From CAVTQY01 sp963736975 (GTDB lineage: Bacteria; Pseudomonadota; Alphaproteobacteria; Acetobacterales; Acetobacteraceae), in contig CAVTQY010000001.1 in the NCBI GenBank assembly GCA_963736975.1, positions 620,001 through 684,000 of the forward strand: DNA of 64,000 nt. The letters are read 5' to 3'. Positions 16,033 through 23,544 of the stretch are shown one piece after another. The notes below the pieces were generated by a model. The model was not told the origin of the DNA. It was given only the letters and a program-made list of their open reading frames with translations, and searched no databases. The translations under genes were made by a program, and so were the position numbers. Each line of letters starts with the position of its first letter. The first letter of the stretch is position 1.

Positions 16033-16518
16033 GATCCCGGCGAGAGCGCCCCACGGCGAGCATGCGCCGTGCGCGAGCATCACCGCGCCGCGCACCATAT
16101 CGGCGAACGCCTGGTCGAACCCCACGCCGCTGATCCGCCACTCGTGTTCCTCCCCGTTCAGGCGCACGTGCCAAGTGCCGACCCAACCGAGCGCGTGCAC
16201 GCTCCAGTTCAGCGAACCGGTGACCCGAAGCCGCGCGGAATCGGGCGCGTTCAGCGGCGCCGGAGAGCCCATCAGGGTCACGCCCCATGCAGCGAGTTCG
16301 TCTTCCGTCGGAAAATGCACGCCCAGGCCGTACTGGCTCGCGAGCTGCATGACGGTTTGGCGCATCTCCACGTCGCGCGGCGTTTCCGCCGATAGCAGAT
16401 ATGGCGTCTCGTCGCGCCGCACCAGGATTACAGGCGTCAGCAACGGACGCGGGCGGCGCCACGACGCCGCGCCGAGCTTCGCCAACGCCGCGTCGATTTT
16501 CGCCGGATCGAACCGCAC
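16027..16518 (-). CDS. DUF2066-like protein, probably 5'-truncated
   Basis: The frame encodes 163 residues from the ATG shown (RFDPAKIDAALAKLGAASW at the start). The RFDPAK segment and the following PLLTPVILVRRDETPYLL are typical of the middle of DUF2066 proteins, which are usually about twice this length. The protein-like sequence continues upstream of the ATG (LHHDDQGTYDRSYELTV) to a TAA at 16624-16626 with no better start. The gene therefore looks like the C-terminal part of a longer ancestor. Function unknown. It overlaps the end of the phosphotransferase pseudogene by 6 bases. Confidence 0.45.
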   Translation of the reverse strand: MRFDPAKIDAALAKLGAASWRRPRPLLTPVILVRRDETPYLLSAETPRDVEMRQTVMQLASQYGLGVHFPTEDELAAWGVTLMGSPAPLNAPDSARLRVTGSLNWSVHALGWVGTWHVRLNGEEHEWRISGVGFDQAFADMVRGAVMLAHGACSPWGALAGIS

Positions 16519-16741
16519 GGTCAGTTCGTAGGATCGGTCGTAGGTTCCCTGGTCGTCGTGGTGCAGAAACCAGGCACGAGGATCGATGTAGCCATTGTTG
16601 CGTTGCTTGCTATCTGTGCCCTCTTATTGGATAAGCTCGGCCAGTGAGCGCATCTCGAAAGCAGATTGTTTCAACCCACAATTGTCCTCTGGATTGAGAT
16701 AACCCCACTCTCTCCTTCGCCGCGAACGAAAAGGCAGCAAC

Positions 16742-17374
16742 ATGGCGAACATCACCCTCTACGGCTTCGACGGCAGCACTTATGTCCGCACCGTCCGGAT
16801 GCTGCTCGCCGAAAAGAGCGCGCAATACGAACAGGTCCCCGTGCACGTCCTTAAAGGCGAGCCCCGCCAGCCCGAGCACCTCGCCCGCCATCCTTTCGGC
16901 AAAGTGCCGGTGCTCGATCACGACGGTTTTCGCATCCTCGAAACCAGCGCGATCGCTCCCTATCTCGACGAGGTCCTACCGGGACCGTCCTTCACTCCGG
17001 ACAACCCGAAAGACCGTGCGCGCATGCGCATGGCCATCGGCATCATCAACTCCTACGGATACGGCGCCATGATCGGGGTCGCCGGCTATCACCTGTTTCC
17101 CGATTTCATCGGCGGCCCGAACGAGGACGCGAGACGCCAATCCATCGCTACCAGCCGGCTCGTCCTGCAGGAGCTCATGAAGTTGCGCGCCGGCGACGCC
17201 TTCATTGCCGGCAGCCGCCCCTCGCTCGGTGATTTCTATCTCGCACCGATCTGCTTCTACGTGGCCCTCACCCCCGACAGCGACGAAGTCTTCGCGGTCG
17301 AGGGATTCGCCCCCTGGTGGCAACAAATGCAGGCCATGCCCAGTTATCAGGCGACCGCCCCCCAGCTCGGCTAG
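16742..17374 (+). CDS. Glutathione S-transferase family protein
   Basis: A 210-residue two-domain protein. The N-terminal thioredoxin-like domain reads ITLYGFDGSTYVRTVRMLL with Ser/Tyr near the glutathione-binding position, then HPFGKVPVLDHDGFRILETS, where the cis-proline loop (VPVLD) and the E-T-S glutathione contact are clear. A helical C-terminal domain follows, with SRPSLGDFYLAPICFY giving the conserved N-capping box. Stand-alone gene after a 220-base gap; probable roles are detoxification or peroxide defence. Confidence 0.88.
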   Translation: MANITLYGFDGSTYVRTVRMLLAEKSAQYEQVPVHVLKGEPRQPEHLARHPFGKVPVLDHDGFRILETSAIAPYLDEVLPGPSFTPDNPKDRARMRMAIGIINSYGYGAMIGVAGYHLFPDFIGGPNEDARRQSIATSRLVLQELMKLRAGDAFIAGSRPSLGDFYLAPICFYVALTPDSDEVFAVEGFAPWWQQMQAMPSYQATAPQLG

Positions 17375-17394
17375 ACCGCGCTCCCATGTCTCGG

Positions 17395-17467
17395 CTGTAC
17401 AACTGGGGGCACCCCAACAAGCCTGGTTGTACAACCGGCCACGTCCCAAAACGCCCACTTGTACAAC
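17395..17467. repeat. Three spaced TGTACAA(C) palindromic sites upstream of lysS
   Basis: CTGTACAAC, TTGTACAAC and TTGTACAAC occur centred near 17399, 17430 and 17462, a spacing of about 31-32 bases or three DNA turns. They lie 120-190 bases before the lysS start codon and just after the glutathione transferase stop. Regular phasing suggests an operator array for a dimeric regulator; a decayed tandem repeat is the alternative. Confidence 0.4.
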
Positions 17468-17585
17468 GGCCCGGTCGCCCACGCTCGGCCGGCGCTGTCC
17501 TCACGCATGGCCGCCACATCGCCTCCCAACCGACGCTATCGTCTTCAAATTGACCCCGCCGCCCCCGCTCTCTAGCCTCCCACCG

Positions 17586-19169
17586 ATGCCAGACACAGTT
17601 CGTAACAGGCCGATTCCCAAGGCTTGGCCGTTCGAGGAAGCCGCCAAGGTCGCCAGCCGCCTGCACCAGTCCGGCAAAGCCGAAGCCCTGTTCGAGACCG
17701 GCTACGGCCCCTCCGGCCTGCCGCATATCGGCACCTTCGGTGAAGTCGCCCGCACCTCCTGGGTCCGCCACGCCTTCACCGAGTTCACCGGCTGCCCCTC
17801 CCGCCTGATCGCCTTCAGCGACGACATGGACGGGCTGCGCAAGGTGCCGGACAACGTGCCGAACCGCGACATGCTGGCCCAGCATCTCGGCAAACCGCTC
17901 ACCCGCATCCCCGATCCCTTCGGCACCCACCCCAGCTTCGGCGAGCACAACAACGCCCGCCTCCGCGCCTTCCTGGATTCCTTCGGCTTCGAGTACGAAT
18001 TCGCCTCCTCCACCGCCTGTTACGAGTCCGGCCGCTTCGACACTGCCCTCAAGCGCGTCCTCGAACGTTATGAGGAGGTGATCGCCGTCATCCTGCCCAC
18101 GCTTGGCCCCGAACGCCGCGCCACCTACGCGCCGGTCCTGCCCATCCATCCGGAAACCGGCCGCGTCATGCAGGTGCCGCTCCTGTCGCGCGACCCCGAC
18201 TCCGGCACCATCGCCTGGCAGGACCCGGACGCCGGCAGGACATTCGAAACCTCGGTGCTGCAGGGCCGCGCGAAGCTGCAATGGAAGGCCGATTGGGCAA
18301 TGCGCTGGTATGCGCTCGGCGTCGATTATGAGATGTCCGGCAAGGATCTGATCGATTCCGTCCGCCTCTCCGGCCGTATCTGCCGCATCCTCGGCGCCGC
18401 CCCGCCCGAGGGCTTCACCTACGAGCTGTTCCTCGACGAACACGCGCAGAAGATCAGCAAGTCCAAAGGCAACGGCCTCTCGGTCGAGGAATGGCTTCGT
18501 TACGCCCCGCCGGAAGCGCTGGGCCAGTTCATGTACAACCAGCCGCAGCGCGCCAAGCGGCTCTATTTCGACGTGATCCCCCGCGCCACCGACGAATACC
18601 TCGGCAACGCCGCCCGGCTGCCGATGCAATCCGCCGAGGAGCAGCGCGCCAACCCCGCCTGGCACATCCATGCCGGGCGCCTGCCCAACCATGGCGGCAG
18701 CCCGGTCTCGTTTGCCATGCTGCTCAATCTCGCCAGCGTGGTGAACGCCGAGACCCCGGACATCCTCTGGGGCTTCATCCGCCGCTATGCCCCGGACGCC
18801 ACACCGGAAACCAAGCCCTTCCTGGACAGCCTGGTCGGCCACGCTATTGCCTATTACCGCGATTTCGTGCGCCCGATGAAGCACTACCGCCAGCCCGGCG
18901 CCATGGAACGCGCCGCTCTGGCCGACCTCGCCGAGACGCTCCGCGGCATGGACACCGGCGCCGATGCCGAAACCATCCAGACTGCCGTCTATGAGATCGG
19001 CAAGCGCCACCCGTTCCCGGACCTGCGCATCTGGTTCGGCTGCCTGTATCAGGTGCTGCTCGGCCAGCAGGAAGGGCCGCGTTTCGGCGGCTTCGTGGCC
19101 CTCTATGGCCTCTCGGAGACGATCGCGCTGGTCGAGGCCGCGCTGGCCCGCCCGGCCGACGCGGCCTGA
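17586..19169 (+). CDS. lysS: Lysyl-tRNA synthetase, class I
   Basis: A 527-residue class I LysRS, the archaeal-type enzyme also typical of Alphaproteobacteria. The HIGH-equivalent is GPSGLPHIGTFGEVART near residues 43-59, followed by RLIAFSDDMDGLRKVPDN. The KMSKS-equivalent is KISKSKGNGLSVEEWL near residue 290. It charges tRNA-Lys in the cytoplasm. It ends 4 bases before the MprF-like gene, so the two are very likely one operon. Upstream lies the TGTACAA array. Full length, no anomalies. Confidence 0.93.
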   Translation: MPDTVRNRPIPKAWPFEEAAKVASRLHQSGKAEALFETGYGPSGLPHIGTFGEVARTSWVRHAFTEFTGCPSRLIAFSDDMDGLRKVPDNVPNRDMLAQHLGKPLTRIPDPFGTHPSFGEHNNARLRAFLDSFGFEYEFASSTACYESGRFDTALKRVLERYEEVIAVILPTLGPERRATYAPVLPIHPETGRVMQVPLLSRDPDSGTIAWQDPDAGRTFETSVLQGRAKLQWKADWAMRWYALGVDYEMSGKDLIDSVRLSGRICRILGAAPPEGFTYELFLDEHAQKISKSKGNGLSVEEWLRYAPPEALGQFMYNQPQRAKRLYFDVIPRATDEYLGNAARLPMQSAEEQRANPAWHIHAGRLPNHGGSPVSFAMLLNLASVVNAETPDILWGFIRRYAPDATPETKPFLDSLVGHAIAYYRDFVRPMKHYRQPGAMERAALADLAETLRGMDTGADAETIQTAVYEIGKRHPFPDLRIWFGCLYQVLLGQQEGPRFGGFVALYGLSETIALVEAALARPADAA

Positions 19170-19173
19170 TCCG

Positions 19174-21210
19174 ATGCGGCCCGGCCAGGTACCGGCCCAT
19201 CTGCCCGCCTGGCTCCGTCGCCTGCCGGCGCTGCTCGGAACGGCGCTGGGGTTCGGCGCGATCTGGGCCGTCCAGCGCACGTTCAGCCATCTGAAGCTCG
19301 GCGATATCGAACATGCACTCAACGGCATGGCTCGATGGGGGCTAGTGCTCGCCCTCGGCCTCACGGTCTGCTCGTACACCGTGCTGACGATCTACGACCG
19401 GCTCGGCACGATCTACGCGGGCCATAAGCTGCCCTACGCTCGGGTCGCCTTCGCTTCCTTCTGCGCCTACGCGCTGTCGCACAATCTGGGCTTCGGCACG
19501 CTGTCGGGCGGCGCCGTCCGTTACCGGCTTTATGCGCATTGGGGCCTGACCCCGCTGCAGATCGCCAAGACCGTGGCCTTCTGCAGCCTGACCTTTGGGC
19601 TCGGCAGCCTTGTGCTGGGCGGTGCCATCCTGCTGTTCGAGCCGCGCCACGTCCCCTTCTTCGGCCAGCATCTGCCGCTCGCGGCGATGCATGCGGCCGG
19701 CGCATTGCTTTGGGTCATCGTCGCCGGCTACGGCCTGTTGGCCGGCTTCTTCCGCCCTGTCTTCGTGTTCGGCTACCGGCTGGAGCTGCCGGGCTGGCGC
19801 ATGGCCCTCATGCAAGTTCCGCTCGCCACCGCCGACGTCTCCTTGTCCGCGACCGTCATCTGGGTGCTGCTGCCGCACGCCTACGGGCTGAGCTGGTCGC
19901 TGTTCCTCGGCATCTATGTCGCCTCCTATACCGCCGGGCTCTTGGCCGCCCTGCCCGGCGGTCTCGGCGTGTTCGACAGCGCCTTGCTGTTCGGCCTCTC
20001 TCCCTTCCTCGCCGCTCCCCGGATTGTCGCCGCGATCGTGGTGTTCCGCATCGTCTATTACGTCATCCCGCTGTTCGTGGCCGGCACGCTGTTCGCGAGC
20101 AACGAGGTCCTACTGCGCGGCGGCGCCATCCTGACCGGGATCGGCCGGATCGGCGGCCTTTCGGTGGCCGGGCGCTGGAGCGAACCCGATTTCGCCGTTG
20201 CTGCTTCCTGTGGTGCGGTCGCCATCTCGGGGATCGTGCTGCTCGGCGTTGGCCTGCTGTCGCCGCATATACCAGACCTGGCCTGGGCCGACCCGGACGT
20301 GCAATTGATCGCGACCGAAGCCGGGCAGTTCGTCCCCTCCCTGATCGGCGCCGGGCTGCTGGTGCTCGGGCTAGGGCTGGTGCGCCGCGTCAACCTCGCC
20401 TGGATCGCCACCATTGTGCTTCTGCTTCTGGGCGCCGCCTTCATCCTGGCCGAGGGCGAGCCGAGCTGGATCGCCGGCCTCCTGCTGTTGACTGCGCTGC
20501 TGCTGGCCCCGTTCCGGAGTTGCTTCTACCGGCACGCCAAGCTGTTCGCTGGTCCGTTGGATCCAGCCACCGCCGTGTCCCTGCTGGCGCTCGTGGTCTG
20601 CCTCCTTGCCCTTGCCGGCTTCCGGCGCCGCATCCATGGCATCCCCGACAATGCCTGGTGGGAGCTCGTGCTGTCCCGCGAGATGCCCTGGAGCCTGCGC
20701 GCCAGTGTCGCTCTGACCGTTGCCCTGGCCCTGATCGCCATCTGGATGTTGCTGCGCCCCGGGCGCGTCCGCTCCCAGCCCTGGAGCCCCGAGCTCTGGC
20801 AGCGCCTCGCTGGCCCCGAGGCGGCACTGCCGCTGGAGGCCGAAGGCGTTGTCTGGGGCGAGGCCGACCGCGCGGCCATCCCGTTCCGCCGCGTCGGGCG
20901 CGTGCTGCTGGCCCTGGGCGATCCCGCCGGGGCCGAGAACGACCGCGTCTCCGCCATTTGGCGGTTACGCGACCTGGCCCAGGAGCAAGGGCTGGACCCG
21001 GCCGTCTGGCGCGCCGGCCCTGAGCTGCTAAAGGTCTATAACAATCTCGGCCTTGCCGCCCTGCCGCTCGGTCCTGACGGGCTGCCGCTGCCGGAGGCGG
21101 CCGACGAGACGCCGCCCGCCTCCGAGTATCTCGTCTGCGTCGCCGAGCGCGACCTGAGCCTGTTACTGCCGCTGCTGCCGCGCCTCGCCGCCCGTCACGC
21201 AGCGGCCTAG
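19174..21210 (+). CDS. MprF-like flippase domain protein with incomplete synthase domain
   Basis: A 678-residue membrane protein. The N-terminal 320 residues match the lysylphosphatidylglycerol synthetase/flippase (UPF0104) fold, with polytopic segments, SHNLGFGTLSGGAVRYRLY and AALPGGLGVFDSALLFGL. More membrane segments follow to about residue 530. The soluble tail begins like the DUF2156 aminoacyl-transferase of MprF (VLLALGDPAGAENDRVSAIW, then LAQEQGLDPAVW) but stops about 170 residues short of the usual end. Known MprF proteins transfer lysine from Lys-tRNA to phosphatidylglycerol, and the adjacent LysRS would supply that donor. As the transferase looks incomplete, flipping alone or an altered reaction is possible. 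Confidence 0.8.
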   Translation: MRPGQVPAHLPAWLRRLPALLGTALGFGAIWAVQRTFSHLKLGDIEHALNGMARWGLVLALGLTVCSYTVLTIYDRLGTIYAGHKLPYARVAFASFCAYALSHNLGFGTLSGGAVRYRLYAHWGLTPLQIAKTVAFCSLTFGLGSLVLGGAILLFEPRHVPFFGQHLPLAAMHAAGALLWVIVAGYGLLAGFFRPVFVFGYRLELPGWRMALMQVPLATADVSLSATVIWVLLPHAYGLSWSLFLGIYVASYTAGLLAALPGGLGVFDSALLFGLSPFLAAPRIVAAIVVFRIVYYVIPLFVAGTLFASNEVLLRGGAILTGIGRIGGLSVAGRWSEPDFAVAASCGAVAISGIVLLGVGLLSPHIPDLAWADPDVQLIATEAGQFVPSLIGAGLLVLGLGLVRRVNLAWIATIVLLLLGAAFILAEGEPSWIAGLLLLTALLLAPFRSCFYRHAKLFAGPLDPATAVSLLALVVCLLALAGFRRRIHGIPDNAWWELVLSREMPWSLRASVALTVALALIAIWMLLRPGRVRSQPWSPELWQRLAGPEAALPLEAEGVVWGEADRAAIPFRRVGRVLLALGDPAGAENDRVSAIWRLRDLAQEQGLDPAVWRAGPELLKVYNNLGLAALPLGPDGLPLPEAADETPPASEYLVCVAERDLSLLLPLLPRLAARHAAA

Positions 21211-21546
21211 TATAGAAGCACGTTCACGCTGATTGGAAATAACCGGCGTGCGAAAGAAGTTCGCGCTCTCATCAGCGATGAAGCAGTCGACAATGCTGCC
21301 GAGTGCGTTCCACAAGGCCTCGACAGTACGCAGCGCCTTGGCTGACCCGCAGTAACGCCGCTATCTGGCCCACTGGCACGTCGTCATCTGCCGCCGAAAA
21401 CCCGTTCCCCGTAGGTCCTGAGAGCACGCCTTACCTCGCCGCCAAAGCAGCCGCCTCCTGTGTCCAACCGGAGACCCATGAATTACACATGCAGCCCGTG
21501 CCGGAAGCCCCTAACCGAGTCCGGTCAAAAGTGGAAGCGCTCTAGT
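21211..21546. other. Intergenic stretch next to IS5 remnant
   Basis: About 335 bases between the MprF-like stop and the transposase remnant. Short reading frames exist on both strands but none has recognisable protein features. The stretch may be debris of the insertion or of the missing 3' part of the upstream gene; no homology to MprF ends was evident in any frame. Confidence 0.35.
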
Positions 21547-21983
21547 CTAGGCCGTGTGGACGGATTTAACAAGATGAGGGAGCAGGCGAATGCTACGATT
21601 GCCGAGTAGCTTTCGGCGGTCTTCTCGCATCGTAGGGCGAGGCGCTTGAAGCGCTTTAGCTTGCCCATCGTCTGCTCGATACGTGCACGGGTCTTGTAGA
21701 GCAATTTCGGAGGTGAATCTTGCACGAGAACCCACCGCGCGAGCGGCCGAGCGCCTGATTTTGCTGCCCCCTTTTGCACCGGCGGCCGAGACGTGCGCGC
21801 GGACCACGGTGCTGTCGAACATCTGTACCAGATGGGCGGTGTCACTGCGTTCAGCCAGAAGTGGAAGAATGCCTCGAACACGCCGCTGCGGCCTCGCCCG
21901 GCCGTACGCGAGAAGCAGTGCCGGCGGATGCGGGAACCAACGTCAACAGGGAGAGCGATGCCAGATCTTCGATCAGGTGGCAT
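21547..21983 (-). mobile_element. IS5-family transposase remnant
   Basis: Two overlapping minus-strand frames together give a degraded IS5-type DDE transposase: MFDSTVVRAHVSAAGAKGG (first catalytic-aspartate region) in one, and ARIEQTMGKLKRFKRLALRC then AESYSAIVAFACSLILL in the other, ending at KSVHTA. The stretch with the second catalytic aspartate is missing and the pieces are out of frame, so this is an internally deleted, inactive copy. It lies just downstream of speE. Confidence 0.78.
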
Positions 21984-22001
21984 CGCTTCAACACCCGCGT
22001 A

Positions 22002-22865
22002 TCAGCCCGGCAGATGCCGCGCGATATAAGGCGGCAAGTTGAACGCCGCGACATGAATAGCCGGTGTCCAATACAGCGTGTGGCCCAGGATCCCCGCTGC
22101 CTCCGCCCGGCGCCGGATCTCATCCTCCGGCACCTTCGCCAGCGTCGCGTCCTTTGCCGCCCATCCCAACGTCATGAACCCGCCGACATAGGTCGGCACC
22201 GCCGCCACATAGGCCGTTACATGCGGAAAGAACTGTGCCCGCCGCGCGCTCGTCTCGCGCAGCTCGTCGGCCTGCATGAACGGCACCCCGCACTGGTTCA
22301 CCACCAATCCGCGCGCACTCAAAATCCGCGCGCAGTTGGCATAGAACTCGTCAGTGAACAGCACCTCGCCCACGCCGATCGGGTCCGTCGAATCAACGAT
22401 GATGACGTCGAAACACGCACCGTCGGCCCGCTTCACGTAATCAATACCGTCGCCGACGATCACCTCGGCCCGGCGATCGTTCCAGGCATGTCCGGCGATA
22501 CCGGGCAGGAACTCCTTCGTCAGCCGGATCACCTCGCCGTCGATCTCGACCATCACCGCGCGACGCACGCCGCGGTGTGCCAGCACCCGCCGCAGCACCC
22601 CGCCATCGCCGGCGCCGATGATCAGCACGCTCTCCGGTGCGCCATGCGCCAGCAATGGCACATGCGCAAGCATCTCCTGATAGACGAACTCGTCCCCTTC
22701 GGTGATCTGGATCACCCCGTCCAGCACCATCACCCGCCCATGGCTGACGCTTTCAAAGACAACGATATCCTGAAACGCGCTCCGCACATGTGCGAGCTCG
22801 CGCTGCACCAGGAAACGCTGGCCCCAATCCGGGTACAGCGTTTCGTTCAACCAGATATCGGCCAT
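22002..22865 (-). CDS. speE: Spermidine synthase (polyamine aminopropyltransferase)
   Basis: A 287-residue aminopropyltransferase that joins decarboxylated S-adenosylmethionine to putrescine. Features are the substrate gate region ESVSHGRVMVLDGVIQITEG, the cofactor loop SVLIIGAGDGGVLRRVL, the catalytic-type DSTDPIGVGEVLFTDEFY, and HVTAYVAAVPTYVGGFM near the C-terminus. It starts 3 bases after the stop of speD, giving a two-gene spermidine operon. The IS5 remnant lies only 19 bases past the stop, so any native terminator may have been lost. Confidence 0.93.
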   Translation of the reverse strand: MADIWLNETLYPDWGQRFLVQRELAHVRSAFQDIVVFESVSHGRVMVLDGVIQITEGDEFVYQEMLAHVPLLAHGAPESVLIIGAGDGGVLRRVLAHRGVRRAVMVEIDGEVIRLTKEFLPGIAGHAWNDRRAEVIVGDGIDYVKRADGACFDVIIVDSTDPIGVGEVLFTDEFYANCARILSARGLVVNQCGVPFMQADELRETSARRAQFFPHVTAYVAAVPTYVGGFMTLGWAAKDATLAKVPEDEIRRRAEAAGILGHTLYWTPAIHVAAFNLPPYIARHLPG

Positions 22866-22868
22866 TCG

Positions 22869-23318
22869 CTACGCGATCAGCCCGCGCCGCTGCTCACTCA
22901 GATGGATCGAGGCTGGACGGAACGCCGCCTTCAGCACCGGCAGCGATTTGTAGGGATCGCACGCACCGCACATGAAAATGTCGATCGCCGCGAAATGCCG
23001 CTCCGGCCAGGTGTGGATCGAGATGTGGCTCTCCGCCAGCACGATCACGCCGGAAACGCCGCCATCCGGCCCGAAGTGGTGAAAATGGCTGTGCAGGATG
23101 GTTGCGTTCGCTGCTTCCGCCGCTTCACGCAGCGCGCCGTCGATCATGTCCGGATCGCACAGGTTGTGCGCGCCCCAGAGATCCACCAGCAGATGTGTGC
23201 CGGCAAATTTCACGCCGTCCTTGACGACGAAGTAATCCTTCTGCGCCTCAGCGCCCGCGGAAACCTGGTTGCTGCTCGGGAAATCCGAGACCATCCCCAG
23301 TGGAGTGAGTGCGTCCAT
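22869..23318 (-). CDS. speD: S-adenosylmethionine decarboxylase proenzyme, prokaryotic type
   Basis: A 149-residue class 1B proenzyme (also called SpeH). The ATG at 23318 gives the usual short N-terminus; an in-frame ATG 144 bases upstream is not supported. The self-cleavage site is the Glu-Ser bond in LAESHISIHTWPE, where serine becomes the pyruvoyl cofactor. Other family segments are AGTHLLVDLWGAHNLCD and DIFMCGACDPYKSLPVLKAA. It supplies decarboxylated SAM to the adjacent SpeE. Confidence 0.92.
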   Translation of the reverse strand: MDALTPLGMVSDFPSSNQVSAGAEAQKDYFVVKDGVKFAGTHLLVDLWGAHNLCDPDMIDGALREAAEAANATILHSHFHHFGPDGGVSGVIVLAESHISIHTWPERHFAAIDIFMCGACDPYKSLPVLKAAFRPASIHLSEQRRGLIA

Positions 23319-23489
23319 CGCTACCCGATCCCTACCAGAAGACAGCCTGTTGGGCGTGCCACGTCGCCGTGCCACGTCCTCTGGGGCCAAGGCCGCGAAA
23401 ATTGGGGAAGAGGAGCCCCCGATGCAAGGGATTTCCGACCGCGGGCGATCGAAAATTCGCATACCCGCATCCCACCCACCCCGCAGTGC

Positions 23490-23542
23490 CTCACTTCTCC
23501 CGCTCGCGGGAGAGGTCGCCCGCGAAGCGGGCCGGGTGAGGA
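23490..23542. repeat. Double-hairpin palindromic repeat (REP-like), copy 2
   Basis: Same architecture as the copy at 15489: a TCTCCCGC/GCGGGAGA hairpin, then GCCCGC/GCGGGC, then GGGTGAGG. It lies 2 bases beyond the stop of the large secreted protein gene and upstream of speD, so it separates the flagellar operon end from the polyamine operon. Confidence 0.75.
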
Positions 23543-23544
23543 GC

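Noticed and set aside
17395..17467. CRISPR array
   Set aside because: Only three short palindromic cores with partly similar spacers; the repeats are far too short and no cas gene is present.
17268..19379. A 703-codon minus-strand reading frame
   Set aside because: It is antisense to the class I LysRS gene, whose signature motifs are unambiguous. Long antisense frames are common at this GC content.
21303..21545. An 80-codon plus-strand frame beside the IS5 remnant
   Set aside because: No protein-like pattern and no ribosome site; it runs into the transposase remnant.
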